From: an uncultured Clostridia bacterium
GTDB taxonomy: Bacteria > Bacillota > Clostridia > TANB77 > CAG-508
Length of the DNA: 7,137 bases
NCBI GenBank assembly: GCA_934162925.1
Contig: CAKPJR010000058.1
Span: 1-7,137 of the forward strand
Reading direction: 5' to 3'
The translations under genes were made by a program, and so were the position numbers. Below, in pieces: positions 1-5,260 of the stretch (positions are counted from its first letter, which is position 1; the number at the start of each line of letters is the position of its first letter). The notes beneath the pieces were generated by a model. It did not search any database and had not been told where the DNA came from. It was given only the letters and a program-made list of their open reading frames with translations.

Positions 1-182
1 TAGACTTTGGTGCATTTGTAGATATAGGAGTGAAACATGATGGATTAGTTCATATATCAGAAATGAGCAATAACTACGTAAAAAATCCATCAGAAATAGT
101 ATCAGTGGGAGACATAGTTAAAGTAAAAGTAATTGGAATAGATAACGAAAAGCAAAAAGTAAAATTGAGTATGAAGGTTTAA
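1..182 (+). CDS. tex: Tex-type transcription accessory protein, C-terminal S1 domain (5' partial)
   Basis: The reading frame enters from the left edge (first complete codon at 3) and ends in TAA at 180-182, leaving 59 codons. The residues form most of an S1 RNA-binding fold. They open with DFGAFVDIGV, continue with DGLVHISEMS and a NPSEIVSVGDIVKVKV strand, and finish KVKLSMKV. The combination FGAFVDIGV...DGLVHIS...VGDIVKVKV is typical of the C-terminal S1 domain of Tex/YhgF proteins, which bind nucleic acid and act with transcription and RNA surveillance. Other S1 proteins such as polynucleotide phosphorylase or YugI have different wording at these positions, but with only the tail visible they cannot be fully excluded. 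The gene is closed at once by a strong terminator, so it is the last gene of its transcript. Most Tex proteins have a short tail after this domain; here the protein stops right after it. Confidence 0.75.
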   Translation, partial: DFGAFVDIGVKHDGLVHISEMSNNYVKNPSEIVSVGDIVKVKVIGIDNEKQKVKLSMKV

Positions 183-220
183 AAAACAAAAGGGGACAGA
201 CCCCTTTTGTTTTACTTTTT
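183..220 (+). terminator. Rho-independent terminator after tex
   Basis: A perfect 13-bp inverted repeat pairs AAAACAAAAGGGG (183-195) with CCCCTTTTGTTTT (201-213) around the 5-nt loop ACAGA. It is followed by ACTTTTT. The four G:C pairs beside the loop and the T-rich 3' arm give a classical intrinsic terminator. It begins directly after the tex stop codon. Confidence 0.9.
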
Positions 221-247
221 CATATTATACACCATGGGGTGATTATT

Positions 248-751
248 ATGACATATGAAGAAGTTGAAGAAATACTTAATTCTAAAAGAAATATTCCGTA
301 TCCGAAATTAATGAACATTAGACAAAATATAAATTATGCGAAGTTACTCTACAAAAGCTATTCAAGTGCAGATGGAGAATTAACAGCAGTTTTACAGTAT
401 ATTTATGAACATATAGAATTAAAAAGATATGAAAACTTCAGCAAAATCTTACTTAGTATTGCAGTAGAGGAAATGTACCATTTAGAATTAATAGGAGAGT
501 TAATAAAAAAACTAGGCGGGAAGCCATATTTTATGGATAAAGAATGCAACATGTGGAGTGCAAATAATATAAAATATAATTTTAGGAATGTTTATAGTAT
601 GTTAGAATATAACATAGAATCTGAAAAGAAAGCAATAAAGGAGTATGAAGAAGCAATTAAACATACACAAAATAAAAGCATACAACAGCTTCTTGAAAGA
701 ATTATTTTAGATGAAAAAACACATTTAGAAATATTTAATAGGCTAAGGTAA
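248..751 (+). CDS. Ferritin-like di-metal protein (rubrerythrin/bacterioferritin-like superfamily)
   Basis: This encodes 167 residues forming a predicted four-helix bundle. Two helix pairs carry the ligand pattern of the ferritin-like superfamily: E44 (in ADGELTA) with E75-x-x-H78, then E124 or E126 with E156-x-x-H159. Such proteins bind two iron or manganese ions and act in metal storage, peroxide removal or O2 reduction. It resembles the small clostridial ferritin-like proteins (ELTAxxQYIYxH, then VEEMYHLELIGELI, then LLERIILDEKTH). There is no C-terminal rubredoxin domain, so it is not a full rubrerythrin, and it is too short for a typical manganese catalase. The ATG at 248 is chosen because GGGGTGAT (236-243) is a good ribosome binding site for it. 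An in-frame GTG at 239 lies inside that site and is rejected. A TATTAT at 223-228 could be a -10 box, but no convincing -35 is seen. The exact reaction is unknown. Confidence 0.8.
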   Translation: MTYEEVEEILNSKRNIPYPKLMNIRQNINYAKLLYKSYSSADGELTAVLQYIYEHIELKRYENFSKILLSIAVEEMYHLELIGELIKKLGGKPYFMDKECNMWSANNIKYNFRNVYSMLEYNIESEKKAIKEYEEAIKHTQNKSIQQLLERIILDEKTHLEIFNRLR

Positions 752-813
752 ATTGTATTAGATTAATTATACAAGATAGCATATTAATTTTAATTACATT
801 TTTTTTAAAAATA

Positions 814-844
814 TTGTTTATTTTTTTTTATTTAGTGATATACT
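814..844 (+). promoter_or_regulatory. Probable promoter of the MgtA-like ATPase gene
   Basis: An extended -10 element, TGA followed by TATACT (839-844), sits 19 nt downstream of TTGTTT (814-819). The 19-nt spacer is long, but the TGN extension can compensate. The start of transcription would fall near 851, giving a leader of only about 20-25 nt before the ATG at 874. The ribosome binding site is AGAAGG at 861-866. Confidence 0.5.
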
Positions 845-873
845 CTTTCTAGAACACGAAAGAAGGTTTTAGT

Positions 874-2913
874 ATGGCAAATGTAAAAAAAGAAGATTTT
901 GATGTAAAAAACTTTTATGGAGAGGATTGTGTTTCTAATTCTGAAGATTTTAAGAAGAAACACAATGTATCTGATAAAGGTTTATCATCTGCTAAAGCGG
1001 CAGAGAATTTTAGAAATTTAGGACCTAATCAGGTAAAACAGTCAAAACCAAAGAAGTGGTATAACTATTTCTTTGCTAGCCTTTTTAGTCCTTTTAATAG
1101 TATTTTGCTTGGGATTAGTTTTATTTTAATTTACACAGATATTATTTTACCTGAAAATCCAAGCCCTGCTAATATAATTGTTATTGCAGTGTTAATTATT
1201 GTAAGTACATTACTAGAATTTATAGAAGTATTTCGTTCTAATAATGCAGCTGAAAAGTTGAAGGAACTAGTAGAAACTACTGCAACAGTTATAAGAAATG
1301 GTAAAGAGAAAAAAATACCTATAAAAGAGGTTACTCTAAACGATATTGTAGTTCTTTCTGCTGGCGATATGATCCCAGCTGATTTACGTATTATAGAATC
1401 TAAGGATTTATATGTTGGACAATCTTCAATTACTGGAGAATCTGATGCAGTAAGAAAACTTACAAATACAGAACTTGAATCAATTAATGATATTGATAGT
1501 ATAACAGATTTAGATACTATTTGCTTTATGGGAACAAATGTAATAAGTGGTAGTGCAAAAGCTGTAGTAATTCGTACAGGCGATAACACGTATTTTGGAA
1601 GAGTTGCACACACATTAACACAAGGCAAACCTAAAACTAGTTTCCAAAAGGGCGTTGAGAGTATTAGTAGACTACTAATAAGATTTATGCTTATTTTAAT
1701 TCCATTAGTATTTATTGTTAATTATCAAAAACATAATACAATACTTGCATTTACTTTTGCTGTAGCCATTGCAATTACAATTACTCCTCTTTTGCTTCCA
1801 GTTATTTTATCATCTTGCCTTTCTAAAGGTGCAGTTAGAATGTCCAAGAAAAAGACAATTGTAAAAAAATTGGATTCTATACAGAACTTTGGTGCAATGA
1901 ATATTTTATGTACAGATAAAACAGGGACTTTAACGGAAGATAAAATAGTACTAGAAAAGTACTTAGATGTATATGGAAATGAAAATATAAGCGTTTTAAA
2001 ACATGCATTCTTAAACTCGTATTTTCAAACTGGATTAAAAGGTAGTATTGATGAGGCTGTAATACATAGGGCCTTAAAAAGTGACTTAAGTAATTTGGTA
2101 AATGAATTTAAAAAAGTGGATGAGATACCTTTTGATTTTAGTAGAAGAAGACTTTCTGTTGTTGTTGAGAATAATGGAGAAAAGCTTTTGATTACTAAAG
2201 GCGCTGTTGAGGAAATCTTAAACATTTGCACTACTATTGACTATGAGCATGAGGTAATTCCAATTACAAAAGAAATTAAAGAGAATATAAGAAAAATAGC
2301 AAATGAATTAAACGAAGAAGGATTAAGAGTAGTTGCTGTATGCCAAAAGAAAAATATTAATGATATAGAAACATTTAGTGTTGAAAACGAATCAAAAATG
2401 TCACTTGTTGGATTTATTGGATTTTTAGATCCTCCTAAGGAGAGTGCTAAACTTGCTATTGAAAAATTGAACAATGCGGGTATTAGAGTAATTGTTTTAA
2501 CTGGTGACAATGCTGCTGTTACTAAATGTATTTGCAAAAAAGTAAATATAAGTACTAAAAAAATTGTTACTGGTGCACAAATAGATAAATTAGCAGATGT
2601 TGGTGTTTTGAGATTACTAAAAAAATCTAATGTTTTTGTAAAATTATCACCAATTCAAAAGGCAAGAATAGTAAGGCTTTTAAAGGAATCTGGAAATGTT
2701 GTAGGCTATATGGGAGATGGTATCAATGATGCACCATCACTTACGAATTCTGATGTTGGTGTTTCTGTTGATACAGCTGTTGATATAGCTAAAGAAACAG
2801 CAGATATTATACTTTTGGAAAAAGACTTAAATGTATTATTAGAAGGCGTAACAGAGCGGAAGAAGAACTTTTGGAAATTTAATGAAATATATAAAAATGG
2901 CAGTAAGCTTTAA
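874..2913 (+). CDS. mgtA: MgtA-like (P3B) P-type ATPase, N-terminal part, frame broken near its end
   Basis: This encodes 679 residues covering the N-tail, M1-M4 and all cytoplasmic domains of a Mg2+-importing-type P-type ATPase. Visible in order are: the N-terminal cation-ATPase region ending LGPNQVKQSKPKKW; M1 and M2 (about residues 66-122); the actuator TGES at 187-190; M3 and M4 (about 268-315); and the phosphorylated aspartate D348 in CTDKTGTLT. The hinge TGDN follows at 543-546 and GDGIND at 614-619. The stretch QNFGAMNILCTDKTGTLTEDKIVLE is strongly MgtA-type. M4 reads P305-L-L-L-P309, where MgtA normally has PEMLP or PELLP, so the ion-binding glutamate is a leucine (L306). The frame leaves the family alignment near 2857-2872 and ends in unrelated residues and a TAA at 2911; the rest of the protein is in the next frame. 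MgtA proteins are usually about 900 residues, and the two parts together give about 871. All catalytic motifs are intact. The product could be a split or recoded protein, a recent pseudogene, or a sequencing artefact. Confidence 0.85.
   Translation: MANVKKEDFDVKNFYGEDCVSNSEDFKKKHNVSDKGLSSAKAAENFRNLGPNQVKQSKPKKWYNYFFASLFSPFNSILLGISFILIYTDIILPENPSPANIIVIAVLIIVSTLLEFIEVFRSNNAAEKLKELVETTATVIRNGKEKKIPIKEVTLNDIVVLSAGDMIPADLRIIESKDLYVGQSSITGESDAVRKLTNTELESINDIDSITDLDTICFMGTNVISGSAKAVVIRTGDNTYFGRVAHTLTQGKPKTSFQKGVESISRLLIRFMLILIPLVFIVNYQKHNTILAFTFAVAIAITITPLLLPVILSSCLSKGAVRMSKKKTIVKKLDSIQNFGAMNILCTDKTGTLTEDKIVLEKYLDVYGNENISVLKHAFLNSYFQTGLKGSIDEAVIHRALKSDLSNLVNEFKKVDEIPFDFSRRRLSVVVENNGEKLLITKGAVEEILNICTTIDYEHEVIPITKEIKENIRKIANELNEEGLRVVAVCQKKNINDIETFSVENESKMSLVGFIGFLDPPKESAKLAIEKLNNAGIRVIVLTGDNAAVTKCICKKVNISTKKIVTGAQIDKLADVGVLRLLKKSNVFVKLSPIQKARIVRLLKESGNVVGYMGDGINDAPSLTNSDVGVSVDTAVDIAKETADIILLEKDLNVLLEGVTERKKNFWKFNEIYKNGSKL
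2857..2872 (+). other. +1 frame change inside the MgtA-like ATPase gene
   Basis: Family-like sequence runs in one frame through LLEGVTE (GAG at 2854-2856) and continues in the frame one base later as GRRTFGNLMKYIKM (from GGA at 2858). Treating C2857 as the extra base restores the E-G-R-R-T-F-x-N motif of MgtA proteins exactly. Alternatively the extra base is in the TTTT run at 2869-2872, since ERKKNF in the first frame is also acceptable. The codons there are AAC TTT TGG, and a tRNA-Phe on TTT could slip +1 onto an identical TTT. The change cannot lie upstream of 2852, because the second frame has a TAA at 2849-2851. Confidence 0.8.
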
Positions 2914-3487
2914 CTTTGGGGAAGTTGTTTCTGTAATTATAGCTAGTGTACTATTGCCATTCTTACCAGAAACTCCAATTCAATTGTTAGTAGAAAGTTT
3001 ACTATACGATTTTGGACAGATGACTTTACCTTTTGATAATGTAGATAAAGAATATTTACAAAGTCCAAAGAAATTTGATATTAAAGATTTAAAAAATTTC
3101 ATGCTATTTATGGGACCATTAAGTTCAATTTTTGATATGCTGGTATTTGCTTCTTTATGGTGTATATTTGGAATAAGAGAAGCAGCAGTTGTTCAAACAG
3201 TTTGGTTTAGCTATAGTATAGTTTCTAATTTAATGGGAATGCATATAATAAGAACCTCAAAATTACCTATTGTACAAAGTCATGCAAATAAAATGGTTTA
3301 CTTTTCTTCTATTTTACTAAGTATAATTGGAATTTTAGTTCCATATACTTTTTTAGGAAAAGCAATTGGATTAGTTCCTGTAACTTTAAATTATTTGAAT
3401 GTTATTATAGGAATTAGTGCTTTGTATTGTGTGGTTGCAATATTTGCCAAAAAAGTATATATTAAAAAATATGGAAGTTGGATTTAA
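2882..3487 (+). CDS. MgtA-like (P3B) P-type ATPase, C-terminal membrane part (M5-M10) in the shifted frame
   Basis: This continues the ATPase at 874 in the +1 frame; family similarity starts at about 2858, before the first ATG (2882). No good ribosome binding site precedes 2882, so independent initiation is doubtful. The 201 residues hold about six membrane helices (near residues 8-28, 33-50, 72-96, 104-124, 139-159 and 170-192), matching M5-M10 of MgtA. Signature pieces are MKYIKM, PFLPETPIQLL, LLYDFGQ, LPFDNVD, GPLSSIFD and a final YIKKYGSW, close to the RRYGW end of MgtA. Where MgtA reads SNFGN in M5, this has FNFGE (E14); where it reads QNLLYD in M6, this has ESLLYD (E38, S39). These lie in the helices that form the ion path. 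About 200 codons are free of stops, so any loss of function is recent, or the frame change is bypassed or artefactual. Confidence 0.8.
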   Translation: MKYIKMAVSFNFGEVVSVIIASVLLPFLPETPIQLLVESLLYDFGQMTLPFDNVDKEYLQSPKKFDIKDLKNFMLFMGPLSSIFDMLVFASLWCIFGIREAAVVQTVWFSYSIVSNLMGMHIIRTSKLPIVQSHANKMVYFSSILLSIIGILVPYTFLGKAIGLVPVTLNYLNVIIGISALYCVVAIFAKKVYIKKYGSWI

Positions 3488-3520
3488 AAAAATGGATAGT
3501 TTTTACTATCCATTTTTTTT
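3486..3520. terminator. Bidirectional terminator between convergent genes
   Basis: A 14-bp perfect stem pairs A7-TGGATAG (3486-3499) with CTATCCA-T7 (3506-3519) around a 6-nt loop (TTTTTA). T-runs follow the stem on both strands. It ends the ATPase transcript (TAA 3485-3487) and the opposing regulator gene, whose TAG stop (complement of 3506-3508) lies within the stem. Confidence 0.9.
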
Positions 3521-3847
3521 CATATAATCTATCATTACATTTATCAATTCTTTTTCTTTTAAATCTAATTCTCTAAAGTTCTCATACAACTCTTTATCTA
3601 AAATTTCCTCTTTTTTTTCTAATAAATCAGAAAAGATATAATCTAAAGTTATTTCTAAAAGATTACATATGTTTAACAAAGTCTCTACACTTCCTACGCT
3701 TCTACCATTTTCAATGCTCCTTAAAATATCAACCGATTTTTCTATTTTTTCTGCTACATATTCTTGGGTGTATCCTTTTTCCTTTCTAGCCTGTTGTATT
3801 TTTACTCCAATTACTTCTAATATATCTCTTTTCTTTATAACATCCAC
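3506..3847 (-). CDS. XRE-family helix-turn-helix transcriptional regulator
   Basis: This encodes 113 residues. An N-terminal HTH_3/Cro-C1 domain (about residues 13-72) shows the family pattern: IGVKIQQARKEKGYTQEYVAEKI, then IENGRSVGSVETLLNICNLLEITLDYIF. Residues 75-113 form a charged, probably helical tail (LDKELYENFRELDLKEKE) that may support dimerisation; there is no peptidase or sensor domain. The ATG at 3847 has GGGGG about 10 nt upstream on the minus strand. A TTG two codons earlier is an alternative start with tighter spacing. It is transcribed away from the unknown gene at 4054 and converges on the ATPase gene. Inverted repeats over both divergent promoters make self-regulation and control of the neighbour likely, but the target is inference. 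Such small regulators are common in mobile or phage-derived regions, though no phage gene is visible here. Confidence 0.9.
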   Translation of the reverse strand: MDVIKKRDILEVIGVKIQQARKEKGYTQEYVAEKIEKSVDILRSIENGRSVGSVETLLNICNLLEITLDYIFSDLLEKKEEILDKELYENFRELDLKEKELINVMIDYMKKNG

Positions 3848-3874
3848 AAGTATCCCCCATTTTTATAACTGTTT

Positions 3875-3880
3875 ATTATA
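3875..3880 (-). promoter_or_regulatory. Putative -10 box of the XRE regulator promoter
   Basis: On the minus strand a perfect TATAAT (complement of ATTATA at 3875-3880) lies 27 nt before the ATG at 3847. No good -35 hexamer sits at 16-18 nt, so the promoter may be weak or activator-dependent. Confidence 0.45.
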
Positions 3881-3897
3881 CTCTCAGACAAAGTATA
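3877..3897. promoter_or_regulatory. Inverted repeat over the regulator -10 box (possible autoregulatory operator)
   Basis: TATACT (3877-3882) and AGTATA (3892-3897) form a perfect 6-bp inverted repeat with a 9-bp spacer. The left arm overlaps the -10 box of the XRE gene, so a dimer bound here would block its transcription. Its size suits a Cro/C1-type dimer. The arms are AT-rich, so chance occurrence is possible. Confidence 0.3.
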
Positions 3898-3946
3898 TCA
3901 TTTGCTAACATTTGTAAAAAGTGAATAAAATTCATATACAAAAATG

Positions 3947-3975
3947 TTGATTTTTGACATGCATTGTAATATAAT
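3947..3975 (+). promoter_or_regulatory. Promoter of the unknown gene at 4054
   Basis: TTGATT (3947-3952) and a perfect TATAAT (3970-3975) are separated by exactly 17 nt. Transcription should start near 3982, giving a leader of about 70 nt before the ATG at 4054. A perfect inverted repeat flanks the -10 box. Confidence 0.7.
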
Positions 3976-3983
3976 TGTCAAAA
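3952..3983. promoter_or_regulatory. 8-bp perfect inverted repeat flanking the -10 box (possible operator)
   Basis: TTTTGACA (3952-3959) and TGTCAAAA (3976-3983) are perfect inverted repeats with a 16-bp spacer that contains the TATAAT at 3970-3975. The left arm begins at the last base of the -35 hexamer and the right arm starts directly after the -10. The arm centres are 24 bp apart, a little over two helix turns, so a repressor could hold both on one face. The neighbouring XRE protein is the obvious candidate, by inference. Confidence 0.4.
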
Positions 3984-4053
3984 CTGTTAATTTAATTAGT
4001 AGTATGCGGTACATTAACATTTTTATACAAATGAATTTATAGGAAGTGATTAT

Positions 4054-4533
4054 ATGAACAATCTTGAGATAACAAATAAAAAATTAGAATTACTAAAAAG
4101 AACTAATAAACTATTAGAAGAAACCAAATTAGAGTTTAGAAAATATGAAAAAGAAAGAAAGTTACTTTTAGAATTCACTCGAGATTCTAATCCAAATACA
4201 GAACAATGGGAGCAAATTCTTGCTTATTTAGAAAGTATAATTAACCTAGATAAAAATTTAAATTTAAAAGAAGCTGATTTTAATTATTTAAAAGATCTGG
4301 CAAACCTTTTAAGAGAACAAAAAGTACGTAAAAAAGATATAAATGATGGAAATAAAAATATTATATTTAAAGTTACAGACAAATTTAATAACACTAGGCT
4401 TTTTTTAACAAGACAAAAAGCAGAGGAATATATTGCAAATAATAAGGAACTAAAGAATTCAACAATTGTTATAGTTAATGATAAAAATGATGAACTTGAA
4501 CATCTGCTAAACTTAATTGAAAGAAACTTCTAA
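4054..4533 (+). CDS. Unrecognised 159-residue protein with coiled-coil N-terminus
   Basis: I do not recognise this family with certainty. The ribosome binding site AGGAAGTGAT (4041-4050) fixes the ATG at 4054. Residues 1-40 are a highly charged Lys/Glu/Leu-rich helix, likely a coiled coil. Residues 45-95 look helical and include EQWEQILAYLESI and FNYLKDLANLLREQK. Residues 104-159 appear to be a compact alpha/beta unit: IIFKVTDKFNNTRLFLTRQKAEEYI, a strand STIVIVND and a final amphipathic helix. Similar KVTDxxNNTRxFLTRxEAEEYI tails occur, as I recall, in hypothetical proteins of clostridia and their phages. There is no signal peptide, membrane helix or catalytic motif, so it should be cytoplasmic. 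It has its own promoter, is divergent from the XRE regulator and ends at a strong terminator, so it is monocistronic. Control by the XRE protein is plausible but not shown. Confidence 0.8.
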   Translation: MNNLEITNKKLELLKRTNKLLEETKLEFRKYEKERKLLLEFTRDSNPNTEQWEQILAYLESIINLDKNLNLKEADFNYLKDLANLLREQKVRKKDINDGNKNIIFKVTDKFNNTRLFLTRQKAEEYIANNKELKNSTIVIVNDKNDELEHLLNLIERNF

Positions 4534-4542
4534 TCAATTTTT

Positions 4543-4578
4543 AATCAACTTTTACTCTGAGTAAAAGTTGATTTTTTT
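4543..4578 (+). terminator. Rho-independent terminator after the 4054 gene
   Basis: A 14-bp perfect stem pairs AATCAACTTTTACT (4543-4556) with AGTAAAAGTTGATT (4560-4573) around a CTG loop. The T-run extends to 4578. It starts about 10 nt after the TAA stop. Confidence 0.9.
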
Positions 4579-4618
4579 GTTGAATAGGAAAAATCGAAGA
4601 TTTTCCTATTCAACAAAA
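4575..4618. repeat. Long perfect inverted repeat (18-bp arms)
   Basis: The arm TTTTGTTGAATAGGAAAA (4575-4592) is matched exactly by its inverse complement at 4601-4618. The 8-nt loop is ATCGAAGA and can add two more pairs with one bulged A. The left arm shares the T-run of the preceding terminator. No T-run follows on the plus strand, so it is not a simple second terminator there. Confidence 0.85.
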
Positions 4619-4824
4619 TGCTATAATCGCTATTGCCTTTGAGATTTCCTCATTTCATTCGGAAACTCAAATCGGCGAGAAGAAAAGTGTGGCAAAGCCA
4701 CTTTTCTTGGACAAATCACCCTAATTGGAATTTGTTTTATTGACGTGAGAGGTGTTATGTTGGAGGTAGAATTCGTAGGAGTGTGTATTGCATATGTTCG
4801 AAAACAAATTTATTGTAAAATTGG

Positions 4825-4853
4825 TTGACAAATAAAAATCTAATGCATATAAT
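4825..4853 (+). promoter_or_regulatory. Consensus promoter of the ArsR-ATPase operon
   Basis: TTGACA (4825-4830) and TATAAT (4848-4853) match the sigma-A consensus perfectly with a 17-nt spacer. Transcription should begin near 4860, inside the operator. Such a strong core promoter fits a gene pair held off by a repressor. Confidence 0.9.
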
Positions 4854-4856
4854 GAA

Positions 4857-4878
4857 TATATGAACAACTATTCACATA
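4857..4878. promoter_or_regulatory. ArsR/SmtB-type operator
   Basis: An imperfect inverted repeat is formed by half-sites TATATGAACA (4857-4866) and TATTCACATA (4869-4878), separated by AC. The second, read on the other strand, is TATGTGAATA, so 8 of 10 positions agree. This resembles the TGAA-containing inverted-repeat operators of SmtB, CzrA and CadC. It starts 4 bp after the -10 box and covers the start point, so bound repressor would block RNA polymerase. Confidence 0.75.
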
Positions 4879-4893
4879 AAGAAAGGGGAAAAT

Positions 4894-5244
4894 ATGGAAG
4901 AAGATTTAAAATGTACAGTAAAACATCCAGATATAATTGAAAAAGCAAAGAAAACAATGCCAGATGAAGAAACATTATTTGATATAGCTGAACTGTTCAA
5001 AGTATTTGGAGATTCAACAAGAATGAAAATAATATGTTGCTTATTTGAACACGAAATGTGTGTATGTGACATTGCTGAATTAATAAGTAGCACACAGTCA
5101 GCAGTATCTCATCAACTAAGAGTTTTAAAACAAGCAAAACTTGTAAAATTTAGAAAAGATGGTAAAACTGTATATTATTCGCTTTCTGATGAACATGTTG
5201 AAATGATATTTAATATGGCATTAGAACATATTAAGGAAATGTAG
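4894..5244 (+). CDS. ArsR/SmtB-family metal-sensing repressor (CadC-like)
   Basis: This encodes 116 residues, the usual length for the family, with a winged helix-turn-helix. Residues 28-50 (LFDIAELFKVFGDSTRMKIICCL) form the first helices, 55-80 hold the DNA-binding helices (CVCDIAELISSTQSAVSHQLRVLKQ), and 83-96 are the wing (LVKFRKDGKTVYYS). Two metal-site signatures are visible. C56-V-C58 with C7 recalls the N-terminal/alpha-3 site of CadC, which binds Cd2+, Pb2+ or Bi3+; the second N-terminal ligand of CadC (Cys) is H11 here. D99-x-H101 with H112-x-x-E115 has exactly the spacing of the alpha-5 Zn2+ site of SmtB, CzrA and CadC. The protein should repress its own operon through the operator at 4857-4878 and release when metal binds. 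The ribosome binding site is AAGGGG (4883-4888). The efflux ATPase follows 16 nt downstream. Which metal it senses is inferred. Confidence 0.92.
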   Translation: MEEDLKCTVKHPDIIEKAKKTMPDEETLFDIAELFKVFGDSTRMKIICCLFEHEMCVCDIAELISSTQSAVSHQLRVLKQAKLVKFRKDGKTVYYSLSDEHVEMIFNMALEHIKEM

Positions 5245-5260
5245 TACGGAGGATGATAAA

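Larger units (their letters stand above)
4619..4893. other. Structured non-coding stretch before the metal operon
   Basis: No convincing gene is seen between the unknown gene and the ArsR gene. After the terminator (4543-4578) and the long inverted repeat (4575-4618) come two more hairpins. The first pairs TTTGAG-a-TTTCC (4638-4649) with GGAAA-CTCAAA (4661-4671), with one bulged base and an 11-nt loop. The second pairs AAGAAAAG...TGGC (4680-4693) with GCCA-CTTTTCTT (4697-4708), with a TG bulge and an AAA loop. A weaker 10-bp inverted repeat joins AATTTGTTTT (4729-4738) to AAAACAAATT (4801-4810). A 23-codon reading frame at 4757-4828 follows GAGAGG but has no recognisable product. The right end holds the operon promoter and operator. 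Confidence 0.6.

Noticed and set aside
239..247. GTG start for the ferritin-like gene, three codons upstream
   Set aside because: It lies within the GGGGTGAT ribosome binding site that serves the ATG at 248.
753..774. TTGTAT...ATACAA inverted repeat after the ferritin-like gene as a terminator
   Set aside because: The stem is only 6 bp with one G:C pair per arm and a 10-nt loop, and no T-run follows directly.
1131..1628. Open frame of 165 codons on the minus strand
   Set aside because: It lies fully inside the ATPase coding sequence, has hydrophobic low-complexity content typical of antisense frames, and shows no family motif or ribosome binding site that I can support.
3669..3908. Plus-strand frame opposite the XRE regulator
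   Set aside because: The minus-strand frame encodes a clear helix-turn-helix domain; the plus frame has no recognisable content and runs through the regulator's promoter.
3954..3975. TTGACA at 3954-3959 as the -35 box of the 4054 gene
   Set aside because: It is only 10 nt from the TATAAT; TTGATT at 3947-3952 has the ideal 17-nt spacing, so the TTGACA is better read as part of the inverted repeat.
4793..4810. CATATGTTCGAAAACA as a second ArsR operator upstream of the promoter
   Set aside because: Only one half-site-like piece is present and its partner does not match; the site at 4857-4878 is far better placed and more symmetric.
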